Assembly: GCA_938092135.1 (NCBI GenBank)
Contig: CALLJL010000017.1
Coordinates: forward strand, 126,259-183,707
DNA length: 57,449 nt
Origin: an uncultured bacterium
GTDB taxonomy: Bacteria; Acidobacteriota; Aminicenantia; Aminicenantales; CALLJL01
Direction: 5' to 3'
Shown here: positions 18,891 through 27,204 of the stretch, piece by piece
Layout: every line of letters starts with the position of its first letter
Numbering within the stretch: position 1 is the first letter of the stretch
Position numbers and translations under genes: made by a program
Notes under the pieces: generated by a model
Databases searched by the model: none
Told to the model about the DNA's origin: nothing
Seen by the model: the letters and a program-made list of their open reading frames with translations, nothing else

Positions 18891-19814
18891 ATGATTGAGG
18901 TTGAACATCTGACTAAAAAATATGGTGATAGGGTAGCTATTCAAGACCTCACCTTTGAGGTGGAAAAAGGGAAAATCTGGGGATTACTAGGTCCCAACGC
19001 TGCCGGTAAGACCACCACCATGCGCATCCTGACGGGTTATTTGCCAGCCACTGAGGGCCGGGCTACAGTTGCCGGTTATGATGTCTTCGAAAAACCAAAC
19101 CAAGTTAAAAAGATTATAGGCTACCTACCCGAAGTTCTTCCCCTATATAACGAAATGACCGTAAACTCCTATCTCCATTTCGTTGCTGAAATCAAACAGG
19201 TCCCATCTTCCAAGAAAAAGGCAGCCGTGAGCCGGGCAATAAAGGTGGCTGGACTTGAGCCAGTAAAGGGAAGGCTGATCAAGAATATTTCCAGGGGATT
19301 TAAACAGAGGGTCGGCATAGCTCAGGCTTTAATTCATGATCCCCAAGTGCTCATCCTAGATGAACCGACAATTGGCCTAGATCCCGCCCAGATTGTAGAA
19401 ATTCGTAGCTTAATAAAATCTCTCAGGGGAGAACATACTATTATGCTCTCGACCCACATCTTAGCTGAGGTAACCCAGGTGTGTGATGGTGTGGTCATAA
19501 TCAATGAAGGACGACTCATGGCCTCAGGCTCTCTTGAACAATTAAGCACAAGCTTTCAGAAAAAAGAAGGAGTGGCCCTAAAAGTTAGGAAAATCGATGA
19601 GGCTCAGCTTGAACTCAGTCGTTTTATGGGAGTTGAAAAAGTTTCAAGACAAAATGGGGAACTTATCGTCGAATGGGCCGGAGGCAAAGATTTAAGGGAA
19701 GAGATAGCCCGATTCATCATCGAAAGGGGCTTTGGTCTAATTGAAATCAGGTCTTTGGCCATGAGTTTGGAAGAGCTTTATCTCAAAATTGTCTCAGGAG
19801 GGACACCCCAATGA
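18891..19814 (+). CDS. ABC transporter ATP-binding protein, GldA-like
   Basis: 307 residues. Walker A GPNAAGKTTT, signature ISRGFKQRVGIAQAL, Walker B VLILDEPTIGLDP and the switch His in LSTHILAEV are all intact. A ~80-residue C-terminal extension after the ATPase core is common in the multidrug/GldA class. It is the first gene of a tightly packed set with an ABC-2 permease, a GldG-type protein and a DUF4340 protein; the start follows AAGGAGG. Homologous sets in Bacteroidetes support gliding, but the same set is widespread in non-gliding bacteria, so the cargo is unknown. Confidence 0.9.
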   Translation: MIEVEHLTKKYGDRVAIQDLTFEVEKGKIWGLLGPNAAGKTTTMRILTGYLPATEGRATVAGYDVFEKPNQVKKIIGYLPEVLPLYNEMTVNSYLHFVAEIKQVPSSKKKAAVSRAIKVAGLEPVKGRLIKNISRGFKQRVGIAQALIHDPQVLILDEPTIGLDPAQIVEIRSLIKSLRGEHTIMLSTHILAEVTQVCDGVVIINEGRLMASGSLEQLSTSFQKKEGVALKVRKIDEAQLELSRFMGVEKVSRQNGELIVEWAGGKDLREEIARFIIERGFGLIEIRSLAMSLEELYLKIVSGGTPQ

Positions 19815-20578
19815 GAAATATTTGGATAGTAGCCAAAAAAGAAATTCGAACTTATTTTAGCTCTCCCATTGCCTATGCTGTGGTTGCAGTTTTTCTTGTT
19901 CTTGTGGGCTTTTTCTTTTTCAGTTTGATTTCCTGGTTCAATTCTATGGCCATTCAAATGGCTCAGAATCCTTACTATTATCAACAAGTCAATATAAATC
20001 AAATGGTTTACAGCCCTCTTTTCCACAACATGAGTATTATCTTGCTTTTGATGTTGCCTTTGCTAACCATGCGCCTTTTTTCCGAGGAGAAAAAACTGGG
20101 AACCGATGAGCTTCTTTTCACTTCCCCTCTTTCCGTCAATGAAATCATTTTGGGAAAATATTTAGCTTCGCTTTTTGTTTTATTGGTTATGCTGGCTCTG
20201 ACAGGTATATATTCCATTTTTACTTTTGCTTATGGCAATCCCGAGGTGGCGCCACTTTTAAATGGCTATTTGGGCCTCTTCTTAATGGGAGCAGCCTTCA
20301 TGGCCATCGGTCTTTTCTTTTCGTCGCTAACGGAAAATCAAATTGTTTCGGCTTCGCTTACCTTTGGTGCCCTCCTCCTTTTCTGGATTATAAACTGGGC
20401 CTCAACTTCAGCCTCGGGTTTTTGGCAGAATGTTCTTAATTACCTTTCTTTTTTCCAACACTTTGACGAAATGACTCGAGGCATTCTGGATACCAAGGAC
20501 CTTATTTACTACATCAGTTTTGCCTTTTTTGGGCTTTTTCTGACCCATTCAGTTATTCAGTCTCGCCGCTGGAGGTAA
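19811..20578 (+). CDS. ABC-2 type permease, GldF-like
   Basis: 255 residues with about six membrane helices. The N-terminus (IWIVAKKEIRTYFSSPIAYAV) and the following motifs LPLLTMRLFSEEKKLGTDELLFTSP and ILGKYLASLFV are characteristic of GldF/NosY-like ABC-2 permeases. The ATG overlaps the ATPase stop by 4 bases and the next gene begins 3 bases after its stop, so the export complex is made from one transcript. Confidence 0.9.
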   Translation: MRNIWIVAKKEIRTYFSSPIAYAVVAVFLVLVGFFFFSLISWFNSMAIQMAQNPYYYQQVNINQMVYSPLFHNMSIILLLMLPLLTMRLFSEEKKLGTDELLFTSPLSVNEIILGKYLASLFVLLVMLALTGIYSIFTFAYGNPEVAPLLNGYLGLFLMGAAFMAIGLFFSSLTENQIVSASLTFGALLLFWIINWASTSASGFWQNVLNYLSFFQHFDEMTRGILDTKDLIYYISFAFFGLFLTHSVIQSRRWR

Positions 20579-20581
20579 GCC

Positions 20582-22171
20582 ATGGACAAGCTGAAAAAAA
20601 ATTTAAATTCAGTCGGTCTCGGTTTCCTTTTTGTGGCTTTAATTGTTAATCGGATCTGGCCGTACAGGAAAATACCTTTTTTTATTTTACTTGCTCTCGG
20701 AGTAGCCTCTCTTATTGCCTATATTGTTTTAAATTTTTCTTTATTGCGGCAAAGCGTAACGAGGAAGACTTTCCTTTACTCAAGCAATCTCATCTTGATA
20801 ATTGTTCTTGTTCTGGGCATTCTCGTTCTTATTAACACTATTGCGGCTCGTTATCATCATCGATTTGACTTCACCGAAGCCAAAATTCACAGCTTATCTG
20901 ATCAATCCATTTCCGTTATCAAGAACCTTAAAAATGATGTGATGATTAAGGCCTTTTTCCGCGAGGGAAATTATAATCGGTCCCGAATGGAAAATCTCCT
21001 CAAAATATACGCCTATCACTCCAAAAAAATTAAATATGAATTTATTGATCCGGATAAAAATCCAGGCTTGGTCAAACGCTATGACATAACTATGGATGGA
21101 ACAGCTGTTTTTGAATGCGGTGACAAAGAAAATCGAATAACTTCAGTTAGTGAGGAGGAAATAACCAACGCGATAATTAAGGTGTCCCGGGAAAAAAAGA
21201 AGATAATTTACTTTCTTGAAGGGCACGGCGAAGCCAGCATTGAAGAAAGCGACGATAACGGTCTATCCTATGCCAAGGATGAACTGGCCAAACTCGGTTA
21301 CGAAGTCAAAAAAATTTCCCTGGCCTTAGAAGAAAATTTCCCTTCTGACTGCGATCTTTTAGTAATTCCGGGCCCGAAAAAAGATTTATTACCCAATGAA
21401 GTTGAAACTATTCAAAATTATATTAATAAGGGGGGTCGAGTCTTTTTTATGATTGATCCGGAGACAGCCCCTGGCATGATGAGCTTTTTGCAACAATATG
21501 GCTTTAAGCTTGAAAACGATCTGATTGTTGATACCATTTCTCGACTTCTTGGTGGTGACTATTTCATGCCCGTTGTCACCGAATATGAATATCACGAGAT
21601 TACCAAGAAATTCCGCTACGCCTGTTTTTTCCCCTACGCCCGAAGCATCGATATAGCTGAAAAAAAACCTGATAACATATCCTTAACTGTGTTGGCCAAA
21701 ACAAGTCCTAATTCCTGGTCGGAAAGACAGCTTAATGAAAGGCAAGTAAAATTCGATAAAGATAAAGATAAACAGGGCCCAATTCCACTGGCAGCTGTGG
21801 CGACCATAAAAATTGAAGAGGGTGAAAAAGAAGAAGAAAAAAAGGAAGAAGAATCTAAAACCACCGAAGGCAAGTCGTCTTCTTCAAGTGAAAGCAAAAA
21901 AGAAGCTCGCCTGGCTGTTTTTGGCGATTCCGATTTCACCACCAATCGCTACTTTAATCTTTCAGGTAATGGAAACTTCTTTTTAAATACTATCAATTGG
22001 CTAACAGAAGAGGCTGACCTGATTTCTATTCAGCCACGGACGAGCTCTCCAAGAACTATTCATCTTTCCCCCTCTCAGGCCAGGCTTATTTTCTTTGTTT
22101 CCGTTATTATTCTGCCTCTTTTTGTCTTGATTACCGGAATTTCAGTGTGGCTTAGGAGGAGGTCGCTATGA
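20582..22171 (+). CDS. GldG-like ABC transporter auxiliary protein
   Basis: 529 residues. Two or three membrane helices occupy residues 1-90, followed by a large extracytoplasmic region with the GldG/IFT52-type fold (motifs FDFTEAKIHSLSDQSI, YFLEGHGEASIEE, DCDLLVIPGPK, GGRVFFMIDPE), then a Glu/Lys/Ser-rich low-complexity stretch near 410-440, and one C-terminal helix (LIFFVSVIILPLFVLITGI). It probably forms part of the permease complex. The stop overlaps the DUF4340 gene start by 4 bases. Confidence 0.85.
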   Translation: MDKLKKNLNSVGLGFLFVALIVNRIWPYRKIPFFILLALGVASLIAYIVLNFSLLRQSVTRKTFLYSSNLILIIVLVLGILVLINTIAARYHHRFDFTEAKIHSLSDQSISVIKNLKNDVMIKAFFREGNYNRSRMENLLKIYAYHSKKIKYEFIDPDKNPGLVKRYDITMDGTAVFECGDKENRITSVSEEEITNAIIKVSREKKKIIYFLEGHGEASIEESDDNGLSYAKDELAKLGYEVKKISLALEENFPSDCDLLVIPGPKKDLLPNEVETIQNYINKGGRVFFMIDPETAPGMMSFLQQYGFKLENDLIVDTISRLLGGDYFMPVVTEYEYHEITKKFRYACFFPYARSIDIAEKKPDNISLTVLAKTSPNSWSERQLNERQVKFDKDKDKQGPIPLAAVATIKIEEGEKEEEKKEEESKTTEGKSSSSSESKKEARLAVFGDSDFTTNRYFNLSGNGNFFLNTINWLTEEADLISIQPRTSSPRTIHLSPSQARLIFFVSVIILPLFVLITGISVWLRRRSL

Positions 22172-23547
22172 AGTTCCGGACAACCCTAATTTTATTAATT
22201 GTGTTTGTTGGCTTGCTTTGTTTTGTCTTATTTTTTCAGCCCAAAAAAGAAAAGAAAGAGAGTTCAGAAAAGCTGACGGATTTTTCTTCCACTGACATTG
22301 TTCGAATTTCTTTGAAAAGAGAAGAAGAAAGCCTTGAATTTAAGAAGGATGAACAAGGAGAATGGTGGCTGAAAGCTCCTCTCGAAGCTAAAGCCGATAA
22401 TTACGAAGTGAACCGATTAGCTGAAGAGCTGGCCAGTCTACGCATTGACCGAATTGTAGATAAAGAAGGTGGCGATCCAGCCAAATATGAGATTCCCAAG
22501 AAGGAAATTAGCTTTTGGCTCAAAGATAAAAATGAACCTGTAAAAATTCTGGTAGGCATGGAGAATCCCTTAGATAATACTCTTTTTGCTCAAAAAGAAG
22601 GCGATCCAAGAATTGTCCTTCTTTCGAGTTATTTCCGAACCATGCTCGAAAAAAAAGCAGCTGATTTCCGACAAAGAGATATTTTCAAATTTGAAACGTC
22701 AGAGGCCAAAAAAATAAAACTCAAAGCTAAGGACATTCAATGGATAGCCCAAAAAAGAGAGGATGAATGGTTTCTCGAAGAACCGGTCGAGGCCCTGGCC
22801 AAAAAATACCGAATAGAGGATGTCCTCAACACGCTGTCTAATATGAGAGCAAAGGAGTTTGTGGTCGAAGAGAAGCAGGCTTTAGATTTGGAGAAATATG
22901 GGCTTAGCCGGGCCGACTATGAAGTTTCCGTTAACTTGCCAGCTAAAAACCAAGAAATAACCTTTTATCTCCAGAAGAAAGACGATAAAGTTTATGCGAC
23001 GACTTCGGCTTCCCCTAAGATTATTTCGGTTGAGGAATATGTTCTTACGGATCTTGAGAAAAAAGTTGAGGATTTAAGAGAAAAACAGGTGGCCTCCTTC
23101 TACACATGGGAAGCCCATAAAGTTGAAGTGAAAAAGGGAAATATGGTCATTAACGCTTCTAAAAATAAAGAAAATAAGTGGCAGGTAGTTGGTGAAAAAG
23201 GTGAGGCCGATAGTTCAAAGATAGAATCTTTCATCAGAAAAATGGAAAGCCTTGAAGCCTCAGAATTTATTGATCAGCCTGGAGAACTTAAAAATTATGG
23301 TCTTGATCCACCCGAAATGACGGTGACTATCTGGGTGAAAGGAAGTGATGAAAAAGAAAAAGAATATCAATATCTTATTGGTAAAGAAGATCAGGAAAAG
23401 AAAAAAGTAACGGTCAAAAATCCCAGGCTAAATTATCTTTTTATCGTTGATTCTTCTTTTCTAAATGAAGTCCCCAAGGAGGCCAAAGATTGGCTGGTTC
23501 AAGAAGAAAAGAAGGAAGATCAGAAAAAAGAGAAAGAAGGCAAATGA
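22168..23547 (+). CDS. DUF4340 domain protein, membrane-anchored
   Basis: 459 residues: one N-terminal membrane anchor (LILLIVFVGLLCFVLFF), then a highly charged Lys/Glu-rich extracytoplasmic region with repeated DUF4340-type modules (for example DFSSTDIVRISLKREEESLE near 36 and FETSEAKKIKLKAKDIQW near 173), and a Lys/Glu-only tail. DUF4340 proteins are nearly always found beside GldG-like genes, as here; function is unknown. It closes the ABC operon, and the next gene starts after a GGAGG at 23549. Confidence 0.82.
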   Translation: MKFRTTLILLIVFVGLLCFVLFFQPKKEKKESSEKLTDFSSTDIVRISLKREEESLEFKKDEQGEWWLKAPLEAKADNYEVNRLAEELASLRIDRIVDKEGGDPAKYEIPKKEISFWLKDKNEPVKILVGMENPLDNTLFAQKEGDPRIVLLSSYFRTMLEKKAADFRQRDIFKFETSEAKKIKLKAKDIQWIAQKREDEWFLEEPVEALAKKYRIEDVLNTLSNMRAKEFVVEEKQALDLEKYGLSRADYEVSVNLPAKNQEITFYLQKKDDKVYATTSASPKIISVEEYVLTDLEKKVEDLREKQVASFYTWEAHKVEVKKGNMVINASKNKENKWQVVGEKGEADSSKIESFIRKMESLEASEFIDQPGELKNYGLDPPEMTVTIWVKGSDEKEKEYQYLIGKEDQEKKKVTVKNPRLNYLFIVDSSFLNEVPKEAKDWLVQEEKKEDQKKEKEGK

Positions 23548-23573
23548 AGGAGGTGAACATATTTTAAAAGAAG

Positions 23574-24614
23574 ATGGAAGTCATATACCATTTCGTTCCT
23601 TACGGTGAGCTTCTCAATCCCGAAAAAGATACCTTAGCTCTTGATGTAGGAATGAAAACTGTTCCCGGCGTCATTGATCATCACCATCCTGAGGCTGAAC
23701 CGGAATGTACAGCTTCTCTTCTTGTTAAGTACCCTGAACTTGTCTTTAAGCATATAAGTCCCGCTGAACTGACAGGTCGTCGTCAATCAGATAAAAAATT
23801 AAAAATAATTACCCACCGTTTACCCGATTTCGACGCCATAGCCTCTGTCTTCATCTGTCTCAAGCTCCTTGAAACCGGCCAGGTTGATTCTTCTCTCGTT
23901 GAAATCGCTGATTATGCCCGGCTAGTTGATTCCGCCTCATTGCCCAAATCAATTGACCTCACAGCTACCCCCTACTCTATTTTAAGAGCGATTTTTGCCA
24001 TGATTAAAAAAGAGGGAGAGGAAAGTAATCTTGAACGAATGGAAGAGGGGTTACGACTTATGTCTTTTCTCTATACCAAAAGTGAGGAAGGCTACGAAAT
24101 AATCGAAAATCGGGCCCTTTTTTCAGCTGTTGATCGCTATGAAAAGGCCATGAGGCGAGTCGAAGAAGACTATTTTCAATATCTTATGGAGGTGGGACAA
24201 TTTCCAAAGATAACGCTATATTTGCCCTCAATTTCAGGAGATAAAAAAGTCCCAGTTGATGGGCTCATCTGTCGTAATCCCAAAAGCTTTCTTCTAAAGG
24301 AATGGGCCAGGCGCGACCGGATCAACTCTCCCAGGGGCGAGGGCTTTGGCTTCCTCCTAACCTGTTTTGGTAATTATCGATACATTCTGGGAGTCGATCC
24401 AGACCGGGGGGTTAACCTGAAGGGACTGGGTGATCTCTTGAATCAAAAGGAAGAAGAAAAAAGAAAAAATACCAACAGACCCCTCACCTATCGCTGGTAT
24501 GATGGCAATTGCCCCTTTTTCAATTTCAGAATAATTGATTCTCCCCAGGATGGGCCATCCCTAACTTTTCAAGAAATTGTCCGCCTTGTTATCCAGTTTG
24601 GGTCACCAAAATAG
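23574..24614 (+). CDS. DHH-like phosphoesterase with permuted motif order (hypothetical)
   Basis: 346 residues. Three motifs of the DHH phosphoesterase superfamily can be read, but in a rearranged order: LALDVG (Asp24) and VIDHHHPE (35-38) come first, and the normally N-terminal THRLPDFDAIAS (His81, Asp85, Asp87) comes after. In standard DHH proteins the HxxPDxDA motif precedes the DxG and DHH motifs. The C-terminal 200 residues are not recognised; there is no DHHA1 GGGH motif. No signal peptide. A catalytic role on a phosphodiester (nucleotide or pyrophosphate) is a guess from the motifs. The ribosome site AAGGAGGTG lies rather far upstream, but a stop codon directly before the ATG excludes a longer start in this frame. 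Confidence 0.6.
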   Translation: MEVIYHFVPYGELLNPEKDTLALDVGMKTVPGVIDHHHPEAEPECTASLLVKYPELVFKHISPAELTGRRQSDKKLKIITHRLPDFDAIASVFICLKLLETGQVDSSLVEIADYARLVDSASLPKSIDLTATPYSILRAIFAMIKKEGEESNLERMEEGLRLMSFLYTKSEEGYEIIENRALFSAVDRYEKAMRRVEEDYFQYLMEVGQFPKITLYLPSISGDKKVPVDGLICRNPKSFLLKEWARRDRINSPRGEGFGFLLTCFGNYRYILGVDPDRGVNLKGLGDLLNQKEEEKRKNTNRPLTYRWYDGNCPFFNFRIIDSPQDGPSLTFQEIVRLVIQFGSPK

Positions 24615-24655
24615 ATTTAATCTTATTTTAAATTTTAGTCTCAAAAATGCTTTCT

Positions 24656-25144
24656 TTAGATATTCCTATGCTTTTTTTCGTGGGCCAGGAGCCATCGTTT
24701 ACGCCAGAGCCCACCTCCGTATCCGCCAAGGCTGCCGTCAGCTCCTATAACCCGATGGCAGGGAATGATAATTGAGATAGGATTTGCTCGATTAGCCGCC
24801 CCTATGGCCCTAAATCCTTTTTCCAGACCAAGACTTATAGCTACGTCTTTATAGGATACAGTCTCTCCATAGGGGATTGACAGTAAAGATGTCCAAACGG
24901 TCTGTTGAAAAGGTGTTCCCTTCAATGAGAGAGGAAGATCAAACTTTTTTCTCACACCTGAAAAATATTCTATCAGCTGGCGCTGAATTTCAAACAAAAA
25001 AGGGTGAGAGAATAATGCCTTTTCTTTAATTCGATTGACAAAAGTCAATCCAAAAAGAGCCTCATCAGAAAAGGAAATGACCATTGGACCAAGAGGCGAA
25101 AAATAATATCCCCAATGTAATTTTGCCTCTTCTTGCTTACCCAT
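24656..25144 (-). CDS. ogt: Methylated-DNA--protein-cysteine methyltransferase
   Basis: 162 residues. The active-site motif IIPCHRVIGADGSLGGYGGG has the alkyl-accepting Cys129; the DNA-binding segment is GTPFQQTVWTSLLSIPYGETVSY and FRAIGAANRANP. It repairs O6-alkylguanine by suicide transfer to Cys129. It starts 32 bases after the tRNA-Ser(GCU) gene on the same strand, so it may be co-transcribed with the tRNA. Confidence 0.93.
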   Translation of the reverse strand: MGKQEEAKLHWGYYFSPLGPMVISFSDEALFGLTFVNRIKEKALFSHPFLFEIQRQLIEYFSGVRKKFDLPLSLKGTPFQQTVWTSLLSIPYGETVSYKDVAISLGLEKGFRAIGAANRANPISIIIPCHRVIGADGSLGGYGGGLWRKRWLLAHEKKHRNI

Positions 25145-25176
25145 TTATTTTTTCCAAGTTTGATAAATGGGGAGGA

Positions 25177-25270
<94 letters not shown>

Positions 25271-25287
25271 GCTTACAAACTATTTCT

Positions 25288-25315
25288 ATTTTATCATGAG
25301 AGGCAAAGATTGCAA
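25288..25315 (-). promoter_or_regulatory. Promoter of tRNA-Ser(GCU)
   Basis: Minus-strand -35 TTGCAA (25310-25315), 16-bp spacer, -10 TAAAAT (25288-25293); the tRNA 5' end is 17 bases further on. It would let this tRNA be transcribed apart from the upstream tRNA and serS. Confidence 0.5.
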
Positions 25316-25485
25316 TCATCTTTTTAGCTTAAATTCGGAAAAAACCTCCCTAACCGCCATTAATTTCTAGAGATCATAAAAAATTTGCTGATCGAGTCAT
25401 CAGTCCTTGAAGTTAAGGCAAGCTTCTTCACCCCAGTATTAGGTTAAATTAAATTGGGTTAATTAAAAATATTTTACTTTGGAAT

Positions 25486-25503
25486 CTCCATAAATTTATG
25501 GAG
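25486..25503. repeat. 18-bp perfect palindrome between the two tRNA-Ser genes
   Basis: CTCCATAAATTTATGGAG is identical to its own reverse complement. It lies 43 bases downstream of the tRNA-Ser(UGA) 3' end (minus direction). No T-run follows on either strand, so it is not a standard intrinsic terminator; an operator or a processing signal is possible. Confidence 0.5.
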
Positions 25504-25545
25504 CTAATCTCCTCTTTTATTAACGTTTGAAAATAATTGGTGAGC

Positions 25546-25636
25546 TGGCGGAGGGAGAGGGATTCGAACCCCCGTTCCGGAATCACCGGAAAGCGGTTTT
25601 CAAGACCGCCGCCTTCAACCACTCGGCCATCCCTCC
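25546..25636 (-). tRNA. tRNA-Ser, anticodon UGA
   Basis: 91-nt minus-strand gene: acceptor stem GGAGGGA/TCCCTCC, D arm GGCCGAGTGGTTGAAGGC, anticodon stem-loop GCGGTCTTGAAAACCGC with anticodon UGA, long variable arm (TTCCGG...CCGGAA), T arm with GGGTTCGAATCCC, discriminator G and encoded CCA. It begins 69 bases after the serS stop. Confidence 0.95.
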
Positions 25637-25644
25637 GTTTTTTT

Positions 25645-25673
25645 ATTTTAGCGATTGATTTCAAATGAAGCAA
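25645..25673 (-). promoter_or_regulatory. Promoter of tRNA-Ser(UGA)
   Basis: Minus-strand -35 TTGCTT (25668-25673), 17-bp spacer, -10 TAAAAT (25645-25650); the tRNA 5' end is 9 bases downstream of the -10, the spacing expected for transcription starting at or near the mature 5' end. Confidence 0.6.
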
Positions 25674-25704
25674 GAAAATATAGAAATTCAAGGGCTAAGG
25701 CGGT

Positions 25705-26991
25705 TCAAAGGGGAACTTCTGGTTCTATCTTTGCTAAACCGCCCATATAGGGACGGAGCGCTTCTGGAATTATGACCGAACCATCGGCTTGCTGATAGGA
25801 CTCAAGAAGAGCGGCCACAGTTCGGCCTACAGCCACGCCCGATCCATTTAGTGTATGAACAAATTCTGGTTTAGCTTTTGGTTCGCGACGAAAACGAATA
25901 TTGGCCCTTCGAGCCTGAAAATCAAGGCAATTAGTAATTGAAGAAACTTCACGGTATTTCTTCTGTTCAGGAAACCAGATTTCAAGGTCATAGGTTTTGG
26001 CTCCCGCGAAACCCAGGTCAGCCGTGCACAAGGCCACTACGCGGTAATGAAGGCCAAGCCTTCTTAAAACTTCTTCGGCATCGGCTGTCATTTTTTCCAA
26101 TTCTTCCATGGATTTTTCGGGTAAAGTAAAAGAAACGAGTTCAATTTTATTGAATTGGTGCTGTCTTATGAGCCCCCTTATATCTTTGCCATAAGAGCCG
26201 GCCTCACTGCGAAAACAGGGAGTGTAGGCCACAAATCGCTGCGGGAGTTTTTCAGCTGGAAGAATTTCATCGCGGTATAGATTCGTTAGAGGGACCTCGG
26301 CCGTGGGAATAAGATACCACTTCCTTCCTCGGAGTTTAAAAAGATCCCGTTCAAATTTAGGGAGATTACCCGTTCCCACAAGACAATTTTCATTGGCAAT
26401 AAAAGGCGGTAGAATTTCCCGGTATCCCTTTTCCCGAGTATGGATATCTAACATAAACTGGATTAGAGCCCTCTCCAATTTGGCTCCAGCCCCAATATAA
26501 ACAGTAAAACGTGATCCAGCCAGCTTCGCCGCTCTTTCAAAATCAAGGAGGCCAAGTTTTCGGCCAACCTCCCAATGGGGAAGAGGATCAAAAGGAAATT
26601 CAGGGGGCTGGCCAAAACGTCTGATCTCTCTATTATCTTCTGAACTTGAACCTAAGGGTACCGAGTCGTGGGGCAAATTAGGAATTTGTAAGAGAAAATC
26701 CCGAATTTTTGCCTCGATTGCTTTAAGTTCTTCTTCCCTCTTTTCAATCTCCTGGCCTGCCTGTCTCATCTCATCTATAAGGGCTCGAACATCCTTTCCC
26801 TGTTGCTTAAGATAGCCAATCTGTCGGGAAACTTGATTATGACGATAGCGAAGATCGTCAACTTCCTTCTGCAGAGTTTTCTTCTTCTCGGCCATTACCA
26901 AGAGGGGACTTAAATCTATTTTTATCCCCCTAGTTGCCAAGCGGGCTTCCACTTCCTCTTTTTTCTCGAGAATTAACCGCAAATCTAACAC
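25705..26991 (-). CDS. serS: Serine--tRNA ligase
   Basis: 428 residues, normal SerRS length. The start is GTG ([14 protein letters not shown] aligns with the usual N-terminus). An antiparallel coiled-coil arm that grips the tRNA-Ser variable arm spans about 28-110; class II motifs follow, including [39 protein letters not shown] and the motif 3 region [17 protein letters not shown]. It charges the two tRNA-Ser genes encoded directly downstream. An extended -10 box ends 9 bases before the GTG and no Shine-Dalgarno is present, which suggests a leaderless mRNA. Confidence 0.95.
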   Translation of the reverse strand: MLDLRLILEKKEEVEARLATRGIKIDLSPLLVMAEKKKTLQKEVDDLRYRHNQVSRQIGYLKQQGKDVRALIDEMRQAGQEIEKREEELKAIEAKIRDFLLQIPNLPHDSVPLGSSSEDNREIRRFGQPPEFPFDPLPHWEVGRKLGLLDFERAAKLAGSRFTVYIGAGAKLERALIQFMLDIHTREKGYREILPPFIANENCLVGTGNLPKFERDLFKLRGRKWYLIPTAEVPLTNLYRDEILPAEKLPQRFVAYTPCFRSEAGSYGKDIRGLIRQHQFNKIELVSFTLPEKSMEELEKMTADAEEVLRRLGLHYRVVALCTADLGFAGAKTYDLEIWFPEQKKYREVSSITNCLDFQARRANIRFRREPKAKPEFVHTLNGSGVAVGRTVAALLESYQQADGSVIIPEALRPYMGGLAKIEPEVPL

Positions 26992-27000
26992 AGCCCGAAA

Positions 27001-27009
27001 ATTATAGCA
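27001..27009 (-). promoter_or_regulatory. serS extended -10 promoter, leaderless type
   Basis: Reading the minus strand, TGCTATAAT (27009 to 27001) is an extended -10 element with a perfect TATAAT. The serS GTG follows after 9 bases (TTTCGGGCT). There is no convincing -35 box at 16-18 bp, which fits an extended -10 promoter. The transcript should begin only a few bases before the start codon. Confidence 0.55.
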
Positions 27010-27039
27010 TAAAAAGGAACTTTTAGGTTATAAACATTA

Positions 27040-27070
27040 GGCTTTAATTTAATAAGTCCAAATTAAAGCC
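27040..27070. repeat. 11-bp perfect inverted repeat, 9-nt spacer
   Basis: GGCTTTAATTT (27040-27050) and AAATTAAAGCC (27060-27070) are exact reverse complements. The element sits between the divergent serS and 27205 genes, upstream of the serS -10. Neither side has a T-run long enough for a terminator, so an operator for either gene is the simplest idea. Confidence 0.5.
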
Positions 27071-27154
27071 ATTTTGAATCGAAGTAAATTCAATAAATTT
27101 AAATTTATACAGACTTAATATTTTTTCTTTCCTATGGTCTTCATTTTACAAAAG

Positions 27155-27183
27155 TTGAAAGAAACGAGATTCTCTGGAATAAT
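27155..27183 (+). promoter_or_regulatory. Candidate promoter of the LPG-synthase-like/tldD/tldE operon
   Basis: -35 TTGAAA (27155-27160), 17-bp spacer, -10 AATAAT (27178-27183). The ATG at 27205 follows after 21 bases with no recognisable Shine-Dalgarno sequence. Confidence 0.4.
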
Positions 27184-27204
27184 TTTAATTTAACTAATAG
27201 AAAA

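Noticed and set aside
21820..21900. Frameshift or repeat in the GldG-like gene (Glu/Lys/Ser run)
   Set aside because: The frame stays open and conserved motifs resume after it; a low-complexity linker is the simpler reading.
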